64,000 bases of DNA from Streptomyces sp. B93 (GTDB lineage Bacteria > Actinomycetota > Actinomycetes > Streptomycetales > Streptomycetaceae): assembly GCF_018070565.1 (NCBI RefSeq), contig NZ_JAGPXL010000032.1, positions 1-64,000 of the forward strand, given 5' to 3'. The notes beneath the pieces are model-generated. The model did no database searches, was not told where the DNA came from, and was given only the letters and a program-made list of their open reading frames with translations. A program made the position numbers and the translations under genes. This document shows positions 15,897-24,278 of this stretch, piece after piece. Position 1 is the stretch's first letter; every line of letters starts with the position of its first letter.

Positions 15897-16876
15897 CGCA
15901 GTGCGGCCACGGCCTCGTCGAGGACGATGCCGAGCGAGCGGGTACCGCGTCCCTTGGCCCACACCTCGGAGTTGACCTCGTGGACGTTCCCGTCGCGCAC
16001 GGCCGGGATCTTCCCCCACAGCGGGTTGTCGGCCAGCTTCTCGGAGAGCGTGCCGTCCGGCTCGCCGAAGCTCATGGTCTCCACGAACAGCACGTCGACG
16101 CCCTGGGCGAGGATCTCCTCCAGGCTGTAACTGCCCTCGACACCACGGGACTTCCAGGGGTAGTCGGCGAGCTTCGGGAAGAGTCCGGCGGCGACGTCGG
16201 TGCCGGGGGTGGCGACGCCGAAGTTCTCGTCGCTGCCGTAGATGATGAGCGCGGTCCGGTCGCTCTTGTTCCGCTCGGCGGCGGCGAGCTTGGTGCGGAA
16301 GGCGCGCTCGGCCCGCTCGCCCTCGGCCGTGCGGCCGGTGAGCGCGGCGACGTCGCGCAGATAGGCCACGCTGTCCTGCCACTTGGCGGGCTGCATGGGC
16401 CAGAAGGTGGTGGCGTCCTTCAGGGCGGGCGCCAGCTTGCCGTGGGTGTCCTCCAGGCCGATCACCAGGTCGGGCCGGTGGGAGAGGATCGCCTCCACCT
16501 CGGGGGCGATGAACCCGCCGGGGATGACGTCGACCTGCTTGGCCTTCTTGGCCCCCAGGAAGCCGGGCTGGGCGAGGAGTTCGTTGTTGGTGGCCACCGG
16601 GGTGATGCCCAGTTCGGTCAGGATGTCGTCGCAGAGCGCGACCAGGCAGACGATCCGCTGCGGCTTCTCCGTCAGGCTGATCGTGACGCCGCCCGCGTCG
16701 GTCAGTCGCCGGGTCTCCTGGATGGGTTCGACGGTGACGTCGGTGACGTCGTTCCCGGCCGCGTTCGCGGCGTCCGTCTCCTTGGTGCCGGTGTCGGCGC
16801 CGCAGCCCAGCAGGGCCGCGCCCAGGACCGCGGCGGCCACTCCGCGTCGTATGACTCTCCAGGGGGAGCGCAGCAT
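15893..16876 (-). CDS. Metallophore-binding lipoprotein (FecB/FhuD type)
   Basis: The protein has 327 residues. The N-terminus RSPWRVIRRGVAAAVLGAAL followed by LGC is a lipoprotein signal peptide with lipobox LLGC at about residue 25. The mature part has the type III binding-protein pattern: PQRIVCLVALCDDILTELGI, a central rigid helix and NPLWGKIPAVRDGNVHEV. It should be anchored outside the membrane and deliver the chelate to the FecCD permeases. ATG 16876 was preferred to an upstream GTG at 16912 because the signal peptide then starts correctly and a GAGGG site lies just upstream. A Zur-type box is centred about 54 bp upstream. Confidence 0.9.
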   Translation of the reverse strand: MLRSPWRVIRRGVAAAVLGAALLGCGADTGTKETDAANAAGNDVTDVTVEPIQETRRLTDAGGVTISLTEKPQRIVCLVALCDDILTELGITPVATNNELLAQPGFLGAKKAKQVDVIPGGFIAPEVEAILSHRPDLVIGLEDTHGKLAPALKDATTFWPMQPAKWQDSVAYLRDVAALTGRTAEGERAERAFRTKLAAAERNKSDRTALIIYGSDENFGVATPGTDVAAGLFPKLADYPWKSRGVEGSYSLEEILAQGVDVLFVETMSFGEPDGTLSEKLADNPLWGKIPAVRDGNVHEVNSEVWAKGRGTRSLGIVLDEAVAALR

Positions 16877-16922
16877 CGGTGCCCTCGCTTCTTCTCGTGG
16901 TCCGGAACGCACCGACCATACA

Positions 16923-16937
16923 TGATAATCATTTTCA
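16923..16937. promoter_or_regulatory. Zur-type metal box in divergent promoter
   Basis: TGATAATCATTTTCA (minus strand TGAAAATGATTATCA) is a 7-1-7 inverted repeat with one mismatch. It differs by one base from the Streptomyces Zur consensus TGAAAATGATTTTCA. It lies between the importer lipoprotein gene (ATG 47 bp away) and the divergent beta-propeller gene (ATG 46 bp away), so one repressor could control both. It does not resemble the DmdR/IdeR iron box (TTAGGTTAGGCTAACCTAA). Confidence 0.75.
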
Positions 16938-16982
16938 GTCAGAGGCTCGTTCCGCGTTCCGGCTCACCGACGGAGGCCGTCC

Positions 16983-18182
16983 ATGACCACCACTCCCCTG
17001 CTCCTCGTCTCCGACCACGTCGAGGGCTGTGTCCACCTCGTCACCGTGCCGGACGGCACCGAGGCGGCGAGGCTGACGGGCCGTCATCTCTCCGAGCACG
17101 CCGGGTTCCTGGCGCTGCCCGGCGGCAGGGTGGCCTGTGTGGACGACCGGCGCGGGGAGTTGCTCGTCCTCGACCCCCACGCGGCCGAGCCGGTGACGGC
17201 CGCGATACCCGTCGCCGTACCGGCGGAGCACCTCGCCGCCGACCCGTCCGGGCGCTGGATCGCCGTGACGACCGGGCTCGGCAAGAACGCCGCCCCCTGG
17301 TCGGACCTGCTGACGGTGGTGGACCTGGCCACCGGGGACAGCTCACGGGTGCGCACCCGCGTCGGTGAGCCGGGGGTGACCGTGCTCGGTTCCGAGGACC
17401 CGGTCGTCGTCCTGCGCCACCGCGAGCCCGGCGCCCTGGCCGTGCACCGCTGCGCCGATCTCCTCGCCGCCCCGCCCGGCTGCCCGCCGGTCGAGCCCCG
17501 CGCGGCCCTGCCGCTGCCGGACGACGGCCACGGCGACGCCCAGGACCCGCGCGAGCGGCGGGTGTTCGCGGCCACGGGCGAGGGCGTGCACCGGGCACGC
17601 TGGACCGGCGACCGTCTGGTCGCCGAGCCGGTGATCCCCTGGGGCGCGCCCGCCCGGGGCTGGTACCTGCGGCTGGACGCCCGGCACCGAGCCCTGTTGT
17701 CGACGCTGCGCGGCGGCCCCGCGGACCCGGTGCGCTGGCCGGAGTGGACCAACCGGGCCTGGCGCCACGGCCTCGACACCGGCACCACGACCCTGACGGA
17801 CCTCGGTCCTGGCCTCGTCTTCCGCCTGGCCCTGGCCCGGGGGCACACCGCGTTCGCCCGGATGCACCCCACCGGCGACGAGCTGGTCCTGCTGGCCGCC
17901 GACGGCTCCACGCGCCGCGTCCCGCTCCCCGCCATGGACGGGGCGCCCCGTCACGGCGGCACGCCCTGGGAAGGCGTCCAGCGCCGCGCGGTGGCCGCCG
18001 CTCCGACCAGCGACTGGGTGGCCGTCACCCGCGGCGGCCACGGCGAGGTACACCTCGTCGACGCGGCGACCGCTACGGAGACCGCCCGCCTGAAGCTGGA
18101 CACCCCCCTGCACCACGGCGGCCACGCGGTGCTGCTCCCCCAGCCGCACGGCCGGGACGCGGGGGACCCGGTCGGACGGTGA
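16983..18182 (+). CDS. Beta-propeller protein divergent from metallophore importer
   Basis: The protein has 399 residues with repeated strands of YVTN/WD-like type, for example HLVTVPDGTEAARLTGRHL, GELLVLDPHAAEPV, LLTVVDLATGDSSRV and GEVHLVDAATATETARLKL; six or seven blades are likely. No signal peptide is visible, so it is probably cytoplasmic. It has many His, with clusters near the start, middle and C-terminus (LDTPLHHGGHAVLLPQPHG). It shares the metal box with the importer operon, so it is probably induced under the same metal limitation. The zinc chaperone AztD is also a His-containing beta-propeller encoded with a zinc importer, but AztD is periplasmic. A metal-handling role here is inference only. 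Confidence 0.65.
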   Translation: MTTTPLLLVSDHVEGCVHLVTVPDGTEAARLTGRHLSEHAGFLALPGGRVACVDDRRGELLVLDPHAAEPVTAAIPVAVPAEHLAADPSGRWIAVTTGLGKNAAPWSDLLTVVDLATGDSSRVRTRVGEPGVTVLGSEDPVVVLRHREPGALAVHRCADLLAAPPGCPPVEPRAALPLPDDGHGDAQDPRERRVFAATGEGVHRARWTGDRLVAEPVIPWGAPARGWYLRLDARHRALLSTLRGGPADPVRWPEWTNRAWRHGLDTGTTTLTDLGPGLVFRLALARGHTAFARMHPTGDELVLLAADGSTRRVPLPAMDGAPRHGGTPWEGVQRRAVAAAPTSDWVAVTRGGHGEVHLVDAATATETARLKLDTPLHHGGHAVLLPQPHGRDAGDPVGR

Positions 18183-18215
18183 GGTGCGGCGGGCTGCCCC
18201 GGGACGGGCCGCCGG

Positions 18216-19316
18216 TCAGCTGTCGTAGTCGACGGTGAGCGTCTCCGAGACCGGGTACGACTGGCACGTCAGCACGTAGCCCGCGGTGACCTCGGCGTCC
18301 TCCAGGGCGTAGTTGCGGCGCATGTCCGCCCGGCCGTCGGTGACCAGGGCGCGGCAGGTGCCGCAGACGCCGCCCTTGCAGGCGAAGGGAAGGTCGGGGC
18401 GGGTGCGCTGGGCGCCCTCCAGGAGGGAGCGGTCCCTGGGGAGGGCGGCGGTGGTGGAGCGGCCGTCGAGGGTGACGGTGACCTGGCTGACGGGTCCCCG
18501 CGGGCCGCTCTCCTCGTGCCGGACCTCCCGGACCGGTTCGTCGTCGGCGTAGAACAGCTCGCGGTGGACGCGGTCCCCGGGGACGCCGAGGCCGGACAGC
18601 ACCCGCTGGGCATCGCGGACCATGCCGTGCGGGCCGCACAGCCACCAGTGGTCGGCGCCCTCCACCTCGACCAGGGCGCCGATGAGCGCCGACAGCCGGT
18701 CCGCGTCGAGCCTTCCGGAGAGCACCTCCGCCTCGCGGGGTTCGCGGGAGAGGACGTGGGCGAGCTGGAAGCGGGCCGGGTGGAGGTCCTTCAGGTCGGC
18801 GAGTTCGTCGGCGAACATCACCGTGTCGGTGCGGCGGTTGCCGTAGAACAGGGTGACCGTGGAGCGGTCGTCGGCGGCGAGCACGGACTCGGCGATGGAC
18901 AGCATGGGGGTGATGCCGGACCCGGCCGCGATCAGGACGTGGTGGGCGGGGGTGGTGAGGTCGGGGGTGAAGGCGCCGGTGGGGGCCATCACCTCGATGG
19001 TGTCGCCGGGGCGCACCTCGTCGACCAGCCAGGAGGAGAACAGGCCGCCCGGCACCGCGCGCACGCCGATGCGCGGCGCCGTACCGGCCGGTGAGCAGAT
19101 GGAGTACGAGCGGCGCTCGTCCCGGCCGTCGATGTCGCGGCGCAGGGTGAGCGACTGGCCCGGCGCGAACGCGAACTCCCCGGCCAGCTCGGGCGGGACC
19201 TCGAAGCCGACGGCCACGGCGTCCTCGCACAGCCGTCGCACGTCGGCGACGCGCAGCGGGTGGAAGGCCGCGCGTCGGCGCGGGCGCGCGGCCCGGGAGG
19301 GGACGGTCGTGGTCAT
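18216..19316 (-). CDS. paaE: 1,2-phenylacetyl-CoA epoxidase, reductase subunit PaaE
   Basis: The protein has 366 residues: an FAD-binding ferredoxin-reductase domain (RRSYSICSP for FAD, AAGSGITPMLSI for NAD(P)H) followed by a plant-type 2Fe-2S domain with FACKGGVCGTC and a fourth Cys in LTCQSYP. PaaE passes electrons from NADPH to the di-iron centre of PaaA. The ATG at 19316 overlaps the stop of paaD (TGATG). Last gene of paaABCDE. Confidence 0.95.
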   Translation of the reverse strand: MTTTVPSRAARPRRRAAFHPLRVADVRRLCEDAVAVGFEVPPELAGEFAFAPGQSLTLRRDIDGRDERRSYSICSPAGTAPRIGVRAVPGGLFSSWLVDEVRPGDTIEVMAPTGAFTPDLTTPAHHVLIAAGSGITPMLSIAESVLAADDRSTVTLFYGNRRTDTVMFADELADLKDLHPARFQLAHVLSREPREAEVLSGRLDADRLSALIGALVEVEGADHWWLCGPHGMVRDAQRVLSGLGVPGDRVHRELFYADDEPVREVRHEESGPRGPVSQVTVTLDGRSTTAALPRDRSLLEGAQRTRPDLPFACKGGVCGTCRALVTDGRADMRRNYALEDAEVTAGYVLTCQSYPVSETLTVDYDS

Positions 19317-19831
19317 CAGATCTCCTTGACGTACTCGAACGGCTCTCGGCAGGCGCGGCAGCGCCACAGCGCCTTGCAGGACGTGGCGGCGAAGCGGGAG
19401 GTCTCCTCGGTGTCCGCCGAGCCGCAGCGCGGGCAGGCGACCGCGCGCCGGACCGGCGAGAGCACCAGCGGCACGGGGCCCGGGTCGTGGCGGGGCGCGG
19501 CGCCGGGCGGGGCGATGCCGTGCTCGGTGAGCTTGCGGCGCCCGGCTGGCGTGATCCAGTCGCTGGTCCAGGGCGGGTCGAGCACCGTGCGGATCTGCAC
19601 GCGCGCGTACCCGGCGTCCCGCAGCCGGGCGGCCACGTCGGCGCGCATCTCCGCCATCGCCGGGCAGCCGGAGTACGTCGGGGTGAGGCTCGCGACCACC
19701 GTGCCGTCGTCGGTCATTTCGACGCCGCGCAGCACGCCCAGGTCGGCCAGCGTCAGCATGGGCAGCTCGGGGTCCGGCACCCGCTCGGCGATGCGCCGGG
19801 CGCGCCGCGCGTCCAGGAGGGTGCTCACCAT
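19316..19831 (-). CDS. paaD: 1,2-phenylacetyl-CoA epoxidase subunit PaaD (MIP18/SufT-like)
   Basis: The protein has 171 residues. The first half is a MIP18-type domain (VPDPELPMLTLADLGVLR, TPTYSGCPAM with the conserved Cys). The C-terminal part is a zinc-ribbon-like ACPRCGSADTEETSRFAATSC ... WRCRACREPFEYVKE. PaaD is thought to help assemble the iron cofactors of the epoxidase. ATG 19831 overlaps the paaC stop by 7 bases; GTG 19828 (GTGA overlap) is an equally plausible start. Confidence 0.93.
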   Translation of the reverse strand: MVSTLLDARRARRIAERVPDPELPMLTLADLGVLRGVEMTDDGTVVASLTPTYSGCPAMAEMRADVAARLRDAGYARVQIRTVLDPPWTSDWITPAGRRKLTEHGIAPPGAAPRHDPGPVPLVLSPVRRAVACPRCGSADTEETSRFAATSCKALWRCRACREPFEYVKEI

Positions 19832-20661
19832 GTCGCCCCCGGATGGGCGCGTGCCACGCCCTGCAACTCGGCCAGCAGCGGGGCGAGGTGCTCGGTGTGC
19901 TCGCCGCCGCGTCCGGCGCCGGGCAGCGGCCGGTACACCGGCATGGGCAGCCCGGCCTCCTCGGTGACCTGCCGGAGCACTCCGACGACCTCGTCCCGGG
20001 CGTCGTACGCGGTGAACAGCTCCCCCAGGTACGGTCCGACCCGCTCCAGCGCCGTACGCGTCCGGCGGTGGGACTCCTCGGTGCCGTCGCCCAGGCGCAC
20101 CACCCACTCCGCCGCGTACTGCCGGTGGTACGTCAGCTCCTTGACGCCCTTCGCCGCGACCGCCGCCAGCACCGGGTCCGGGTGCGCGGCCAGCCGCTGG
20201 AAGTGGGCGAGCCGCCAGCTGGACAGCACCAGCAGCCGCACGACCGAGAACGCGAAGTCGCCGTTCGGAAGTTCCGCCAGGCGTACGTTGCGGAAGTCGG
20301 CGGCGTCGCGGAGGTAGGCGTAGGCGTCCTCGTCGCGCCCGGTGCCGTCCACCTGCCCGGCGCGGGTGTACAACAGCCGGGCCTGCCCGAGCAGGTCGAG
20401 GCCGGTGTTGGCGAGCGCCACCTCCTCCTCCAGCTCGGGCGCGCGGGTGATCCATTCGGCCAGCCGCTGCGCGCTCACCAGCGCGTCGTCGGCCAGCGCC
20501 ACGCACAAGGCGGCCAGCGCGCCGGCGTCCACACCCTCGGGGACGGTGGTGTCGACGCCGTGCAGCGGGTCCTCGAAGCCGGTGCCGTAGGCCCAGCGGG
20601 TGTCGTCCTCGTGTCCCTCGGCGAGGGTCATGTAGACGTGGTCGTCGTTCATGGCGCTCAT
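19825..20661 (-). CDS. paaC: 1,2-phenylacetyl-CoA epoxidase structural subunit PaaC
   Basis: The protein has 278 residues and a ferritin-like helical fold: LANTGLDLLGQARLLYTRAG, RLLVLSSWRLAHFQRLA and VKELTYHRQYAAEWVVRLGDG are family blocks. PaaC is the catalytically silent partner that forms a heterodimer with PaaA. It lies 19 bases after paaB in the operon. Confidence 0.94.
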   Translation of the reverse strand: MSAMNDDHVYMTLAEGHEDDTRWAYGTGFEDPLHGVDTTVPEGVDAGALAALCVALADDALVSAQRLAEWITRAPELEEEVALANTGLDLLGQARLLYTRAGQVDGTGRDEDAYAYLRDAADFRNVRLAELPNGDFAFSVVRLLVLSSWRLAHFQRLAAHPDPVLAAVAAKGVKELTYHRQYAAEWVVRLGDGTEESHRRTRTALERVGPYLGELFTAYDARDEVVGVLRQVTEEAGLPMPVYRPLPGAGRGGEHTEHLAPLLAELQGVARAHPGATW

Positions 20662-20680
20662 GGCTGTTCCTCGGCCGGGA

Positions 20681-20974
20681 CTAGATATGGGGGACGTCGT
20701 CGGGGATGTCGTAGAAGGTCGGGTGGCGGTAGACCTTGTCGGCGCTGGGCTCGAAGAAGGGGTCCTTCTCGTCGCGCGTGGACGCGGCGATGTGCTCGGA
20801 GCGCACCACCCAGATGCTCACGCCCTCGTTGCGGCGGGTGTAGAGGTCCCGGGCGTGGGTGAGGGCCATCCGGTCGTCGGCGGCGTGCAGCGAGCCCACG
20901 TGGACGTGGTTCAGCCCGCGCTTGCCGCGCACGAACACCTCGTACAGGGGCCAGTCCCGCTTCTCGGCGGTCAT
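20681..20974 (-). CDS. paaB: 1,2-phenylacetyl-CoA epoxidase subunit PaaB
   Basis: The protein has 97 residues, the usual size. The conserved start WPLYEVFVRGKRGLNHVHVG and the motif LYTRRNEGVSIWVV identify PaaB, which bridges PaaAC heterodimers. ATG 20974 overlaps the TGA of paaA (ATGA). Confidence 0.95.
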   Translation of the reverse strand: MTAEKRDWPLYEVFVRGKRGLNHVHVGSLHAADDRMALTHARDLYTRRNEGVSIWVVRSEHIAASTRDEKDPFFEPSADKVYRHPTFYDIPDDVPHI

Positions 20975-21936
20975 GCCACCGCTCCCTTCGTCGTGCGTGC
21001 CGCCTGCTTGGCCGCGTACGCGCTCGCCGCCTCGCGCACCCAGGCGCCTTCCTCGTGGGCCGACCGGCGCCGCTCCATCCGCTGGGCGTTGCACGGTCCG
21101 CCGCCGGTGATGACCCGCTTCAGCTCGTCCCAGTCGGGGGTGCCGAAGTCATGGTGGCCGCGCTCCTCGTTCCAGCGCAGCTCGGGGTCGGGGAGCGTCA
21201 CGCCGAGCTTCTCGGCCTGCGGGACGGTCATGTCGACGAAGCGCTGACGCAGGTCGTCGTTGCTGTGCCGCTTGATCTTCCAGGCCATGGACCGCGCCGA
21301 GTTCGGCGAGTCGTCATCGGGCGGGCCGAACATCATCAGCGAGGGCCACCACCAGCGGTCCACGGCGTCCTGCACCATCTCCCGCTGCGCCTCGGTGCCC
21401 CGCATCATCGTCATCAGCAGCTCGTAGCCCTGCCGCTGGTGGAACGACTCCTCCTTGCAGATCCGCACCATCGCCCGCGCGTACGGCCCGTAGGAACTGC
21501 GGCACAGCGGCACCTGGTTGCAGATCGCCGCGCCGTCCACGAACCAGCCGATCACGCCGACGTCGGCGAAGCTCAGGGTCGGGTAGTTGAAGATCGACGA
21601 GTACTTCTGGCGGCCCTCGATCAGCCGCTCGGTCAGCTCAGCGCGATCGGTGCCGAGCGTCTCCGCCGCCGAGTACAGGTACAGGCCGTGTCCGGCCTCG
21701 TCCTGGACCTTGGCGAACAGGATCGCCTTGCGGCGCAGCGACGGGGCGCGGGTGATCCACTCCCCCTCCGGCTGCATTCCGATGATCTCCGAGTGCGCGT
21801 GCTGCGCGATCTGCCGGATCAGCGTCCCGCGGTAGCCGTCCGGCATCCAGTCACGCGGCTCGATCCGCTGGTCGCGCGCGATCGTCGCGTCGAAGTGCGC
21901 CTGGAGTTCCGTCTCCGCCCGAGATTCCGGCTCCAT
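20971..21936 (-). CDS. paaA: 1,2-phenylacetyl-CoA epoxidase catalytic subunit PaaA
   Basis: The protein has 321 residues. Di-iron carboxylate ligands are seen in KVQDEAGHGLYLY (ExxH) and ICKEESFHQRQGYE (ExxxFH), within a ferritin-like fold. PaaA epoxidises the ring of phenylacetyl-CoA, the first committed step of aerobic phenylacetate degradation. ATG 21936 is preferred over ATG 21960: GAGAGGG lies 6 bases upstream of it, and the upstream ATG falls inside a TetR-type palindrome. First gene of the operon. Confidence 0.93.
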   Translation of the reverse strand: MEPESRAETELQAHFDATIARDQRIEPRDWMPDGYRGTLIRQIAQHAHSEIIGMQPEGEWITRAPSLRRKAILFAKVQDEAGHGLYLYSAAETLGTDRAELTERLIEGRQKYSSIFNYPTLSFADVGVIGWFVDGAAICNQVPLCRSSYGPYARAMVRICKEESFHQRQGYELLMTMMRGTEAQREMVQDAVDRWWWPSLMMFGPPDDDSPNSARSMAWKIKRHSNDDLRQRFVDMTVPQAEKLGVTLPDPELRWNEERGHHDFGTPDWDELKRVITGGGPCNAQRMERRRSAHEEGAWVREAASAYAAKQAARTTKGAVA

Positions 21937-21951
21937 CCAACCCTCTCCCCA

Positions 21952-21969
21952 ACCGACCATTCGTTCGGT
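21952..21969. promoter_or_regulatory. TetR-type operator (probable PaaR site) upstream of paaA
   Basis: ACCGACCATTCGTTCGGT is an imperfect 18-bp palindrome with ACCGA/TCGGT arms. It sits 16 bp upstream of the chosen paaA start and resembles TetR-family operators, including those of PaaR phenylacetyl-CoA-responsive repressors. The divergent nucleotidyltransferase gene starts only 59 bp away and may share the promoter region. The regulator itself is not encoded in the adjacent genes. Confidence 0.55.
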
Positions 21970-22027
21970 TTCATGGTACGACGGTAACCCCCGTTCTGGT
22001 AAGAGCTGCGCGCGCGAAAGGATCTGT

Positions 22028-23119
22028 ATGGACCCGCGCGGACCGCCCGTGATGAGCTGGGGCGTGATCGAATCCATGGACGGGGCACGGTGGCGCGCGG
22101 CCCGCCGCGCCGTCCTCGACCACCTCCTCCGGCTCCTCGCGGACTCCCCGCTGGGTGAGACGCTGGTCCTGCGCGGCAGCATGGTGATGCCCGCCTGGGT
22201 GGGCGCGGCGGCACGCGAACCGGCCGACCTCGACTGGATCGTCCCCCGGCCGGACCTCGTCCCCGTGGACCCCCTCCATCCCCATCCCCACGTCGCCGCC
22301 CTGGACGACGTACGGCAGTGGCCGGAGGCCGCGGACGGCGCCGACCGCTACGAGATCTTCCGGCACGAGGACCTCGACACCCGGGGGCTGCGCGCCGTCC
22401 CACCGCCCGAGGGCCTGCACTGGCTCCTCGAACCCGACGACCTCGAGACCGTCCCCGTGCGGGAGGAGTTGCTCGCCCTCGTACGGCGCCGGCCGGTCGC
22501 CGCGCCCGGTGTCGTCCTGCACCCGGACGGCGCCCGCGACGACCCGGCCTGGGCCTATTCGGAGTACTCCCTGTACTACTCCGAGTCCTCCGGGTGCGGC
22601 GCCCCGGGCCTGCGCGTCGTGATCCCCTGGTCGGCGGAGGGCCTCCCGGCGGGCGAGGCGCGGCTCGACTTCGCCCGCGACGAGCGGCTGCCGCAGGCAC
22701 CGGTCCTCACCGCGATACCCGCCGCCGACGGCAGTGGGCCCACCCCGGTGCGCACGGCGAGCCGTGAGCTGTCCCTCGCCTGGAAGCTGCTGTGGCTGCA
22801 CATCGACAGCGCCAGCGCCACCGAGGGCCGTGCCCAGGGCAAGGACCTCTACGACGCCGTCCTGCTCGCCGAGTCACCGGGCACCCGGCTGCCCCGGCGC
22901 CTGCTGCGCACCGTGTTCCGCCGCGAGCCGGCCCACCCGGCGGACCGGACGGCGGGCAACCGGCCGACGGCGGACGCCGGGCTGTCGCGCCTGGAGCTGA
23001 TCCGGCCCTCCGACGTGGACTGGACGGCCTTCCGCACGGAGCACCCCTGGGTGCCGGGCACGGCCGAGGACTGGCTGAACCGCCTGCGCCGGGCGCTGGC
23101 CTCGGCGGTCCAGGACTGA
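22028..23119 (+). CDS. AbiEii/AbiGii-type nucleotidyltransferase-fold protein
   Basis: The protein has 363 residues. LVLRGSMVMPAW ... REPADLDWIV (about residues 46-72) is the GS...DxD nucleotidyltransferase signature of AbiEii/MenT-like proteins, and SRELSLAWKLLWLH ... RAQGKDLYDAVLL matches the family's downstream block. AbiEii toxins act on tRNA 3' ends in known cases, with an AbiEi antitoxin. No antitoxin-like gene is adjacent here, so a stand-alone role is possible. AAAGGA precedes the ATG. Divergent from paaA. Confidence 0.75.
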   Translation: MDPRGPPVMSWGVIESMDGARWRAARRAVLDHLLRLLADSPLGETLVLRGSMVMPAWVGAAAREPADLDWIVPRPDLVPVDPLHPHPHVAALDDVRQWPEAADGADRYEIFRHEDLDTRGLRAVPPPEGLHWLLEPDDLETVPVREELLALVRRRPVAAPGVVLHPDGARDDPAWAYSEYSLYYSESSGCGAPGLRVVIPWSAEGLPAGEARLDFARDERLPQAPVLTAIPAADGSGPTPVRTASRELSLAWKLLWLHIDSASATEGRAQGKDLYDAVLLAESPGTRLPRRLLRTVFRREPAHPADRTAGNRPTADAGLSRLELIRPSDVDWTAFRTEHPWVPGTAEDWLNRLRRALASAVQD

Positions 23120-23176
23120 GGCATGCCCCCCTCTGGGACGCTCAGGCCCCCTCAGTTCCCCCGCCGGGGCTTCCCC

Positions 23177-24256
23177 TCAGGTCTCCCGCTCCGGCGTGTA
23201 GTCCGCCGCGTCCAGGCCGAACGTCCAGGCCACGCCCTCCCGGGCGGTCCGGGTCCGGGGCGGTACGCGCAGCCAGTAGGTGCGGTGGCTGCCGTCGGGC
23301 TCCGGCGTGGAGTTGACGACCTCCACCATCACCAGCGGCTCGTCCCCCTCCAGCTCGATCCGCCACAGCACCCCCGTCTCGTCCCGGTGGACGGGTTCGG
23401 CGCCGGACTCCTCCAGATAGCGGTCGTAGCCGTAGTGCTCCAGCATCACGCGGCGCAGCTCGGCGTTCTCCTCCTCGCGTATCCGCCGCGGGGTGAGGGA
23501 GGCGAGTTCGTCGAGGAAGTCGCCGGGCACCGGCATCCCGCCCCAGGCGTGCAGCGCGAAGCCGTCGGGGAAGGCGAGCGCCGGGCCGTCCCCGCGGTGC
23601 AGGCGGCCCGCCTCGTCCCGGTGCAGCTCCACCGGGCGCTCGGTGACGACGGCGCACTTCTCGTACGGCCACCACCAGCCCGCCGCGCGGGCGACCGCCG
23701 CGATCCCGGCGAGGCCCTCCAGTCCGCCGGGCCCGTCGAAGGCCGCGAGCCAGGCCGCGTCGTGCTGGCCGAGGACCGCGTCGAGGAGCGCCAGCCGGAC
23801 GGCCTGCTCACCCCCGGGCGCCTCGGGCAGTGCCTCGACCACACCCGTCTTGATGCGCTCGGTCAGACCGGTCGTGCCCTCCCAGAGCTGAGCGCCCGTC
23901 AGGGCCCAGTGCTCGGCCCATCCGGCCGGTCCGAGCCGGTCGGCGGAGCGCTGCCGGGCGGCCGCCCACGGCCGGGTGCGCACCTCCTCGCGGACGCTGC
24001 GGCCGGTGGCGCCCTCACCGGTGAGCCGCGCCGCCAGCGCCACGCCCTCGCGGGGCGAGTCCGCCCACAGGATGCGCCCGGGCTCGGGCAGCCCGGCCAG
24101 CCGGTAGGCAAGGCGCACCCCTTCCTCGGCCGCGGCGCGGTCCGCGGGTCCGGTCGCGGCGGCGACCTGCCGCCACCGCGCCGTCGTGCCCAGCACCGTC
24201 GAGTCCGCGGGCGCGGTCGTCACGGGCGCGTTCACCAAGGTCTGTGTCGTCGTCAT
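23177..24256 (-). CDS. DUF6745-domain protein
   Basis: The protein has 359 residues. The C-terminal half carries the family's typical blocks: AGWWWPYEKCAVVTERPVEL, RLHRGDGPALAFPDGFALHA and HRDETGVLWRI. The function is unknown. The repeated HRdegGRLHrgdGPA-like segment suggests a small beta-repeat. It lies 22 bases after a 108-aa gene on the same strand, and the two probably form an operon. It is convergent with the AbiEii-like gene; the 57-bp gap holds a C-rich stretch only. Confidence 0.8.
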   Translation of the reverse strand: MTTTQTLVNAPVTTAPADSTVLGTTARWRQVAAATGPADRAAAEEGVRLAYRLAGLPEPGRILWADSPREGVALAARLTGEGATGRSVREEVRTRPWAAARQRSADRLGPAGWAEHWALTGAQLWEGTTGLTERIKTGVVEALPEAPGGEQAVRLALLDAVLGQHDAAWLAAFDGPGGLEGLAGIAAVARAAGWWWPYEKCAVVTERPVELHRDEAGRLHRGDGPALAFPDGFALHAWGGMPVPGDFLDELASLTPRRIREEENAELRRVMLEHYGYDRYLEESGAEPVHRDETGVLWRIELEGDEPLVMVEVVNSTPEPDGSHRTYWLRVPPRTRTAREGVAWTFGLDAADYTPERET

Positions 24257-24278
24257 CGTCTCGCTCTCCCCCGCCGTC

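Noticed and set aside
12951..16937. Reading the metal boxes as DmdR/IdeR iron boxes
   Set aside because: They lack the TTAGGTTAGGC pattern of Streptomyces iron boxes and fit TGAAAATGATTTTCA much better. FecCD transporters alone do not prove iron.
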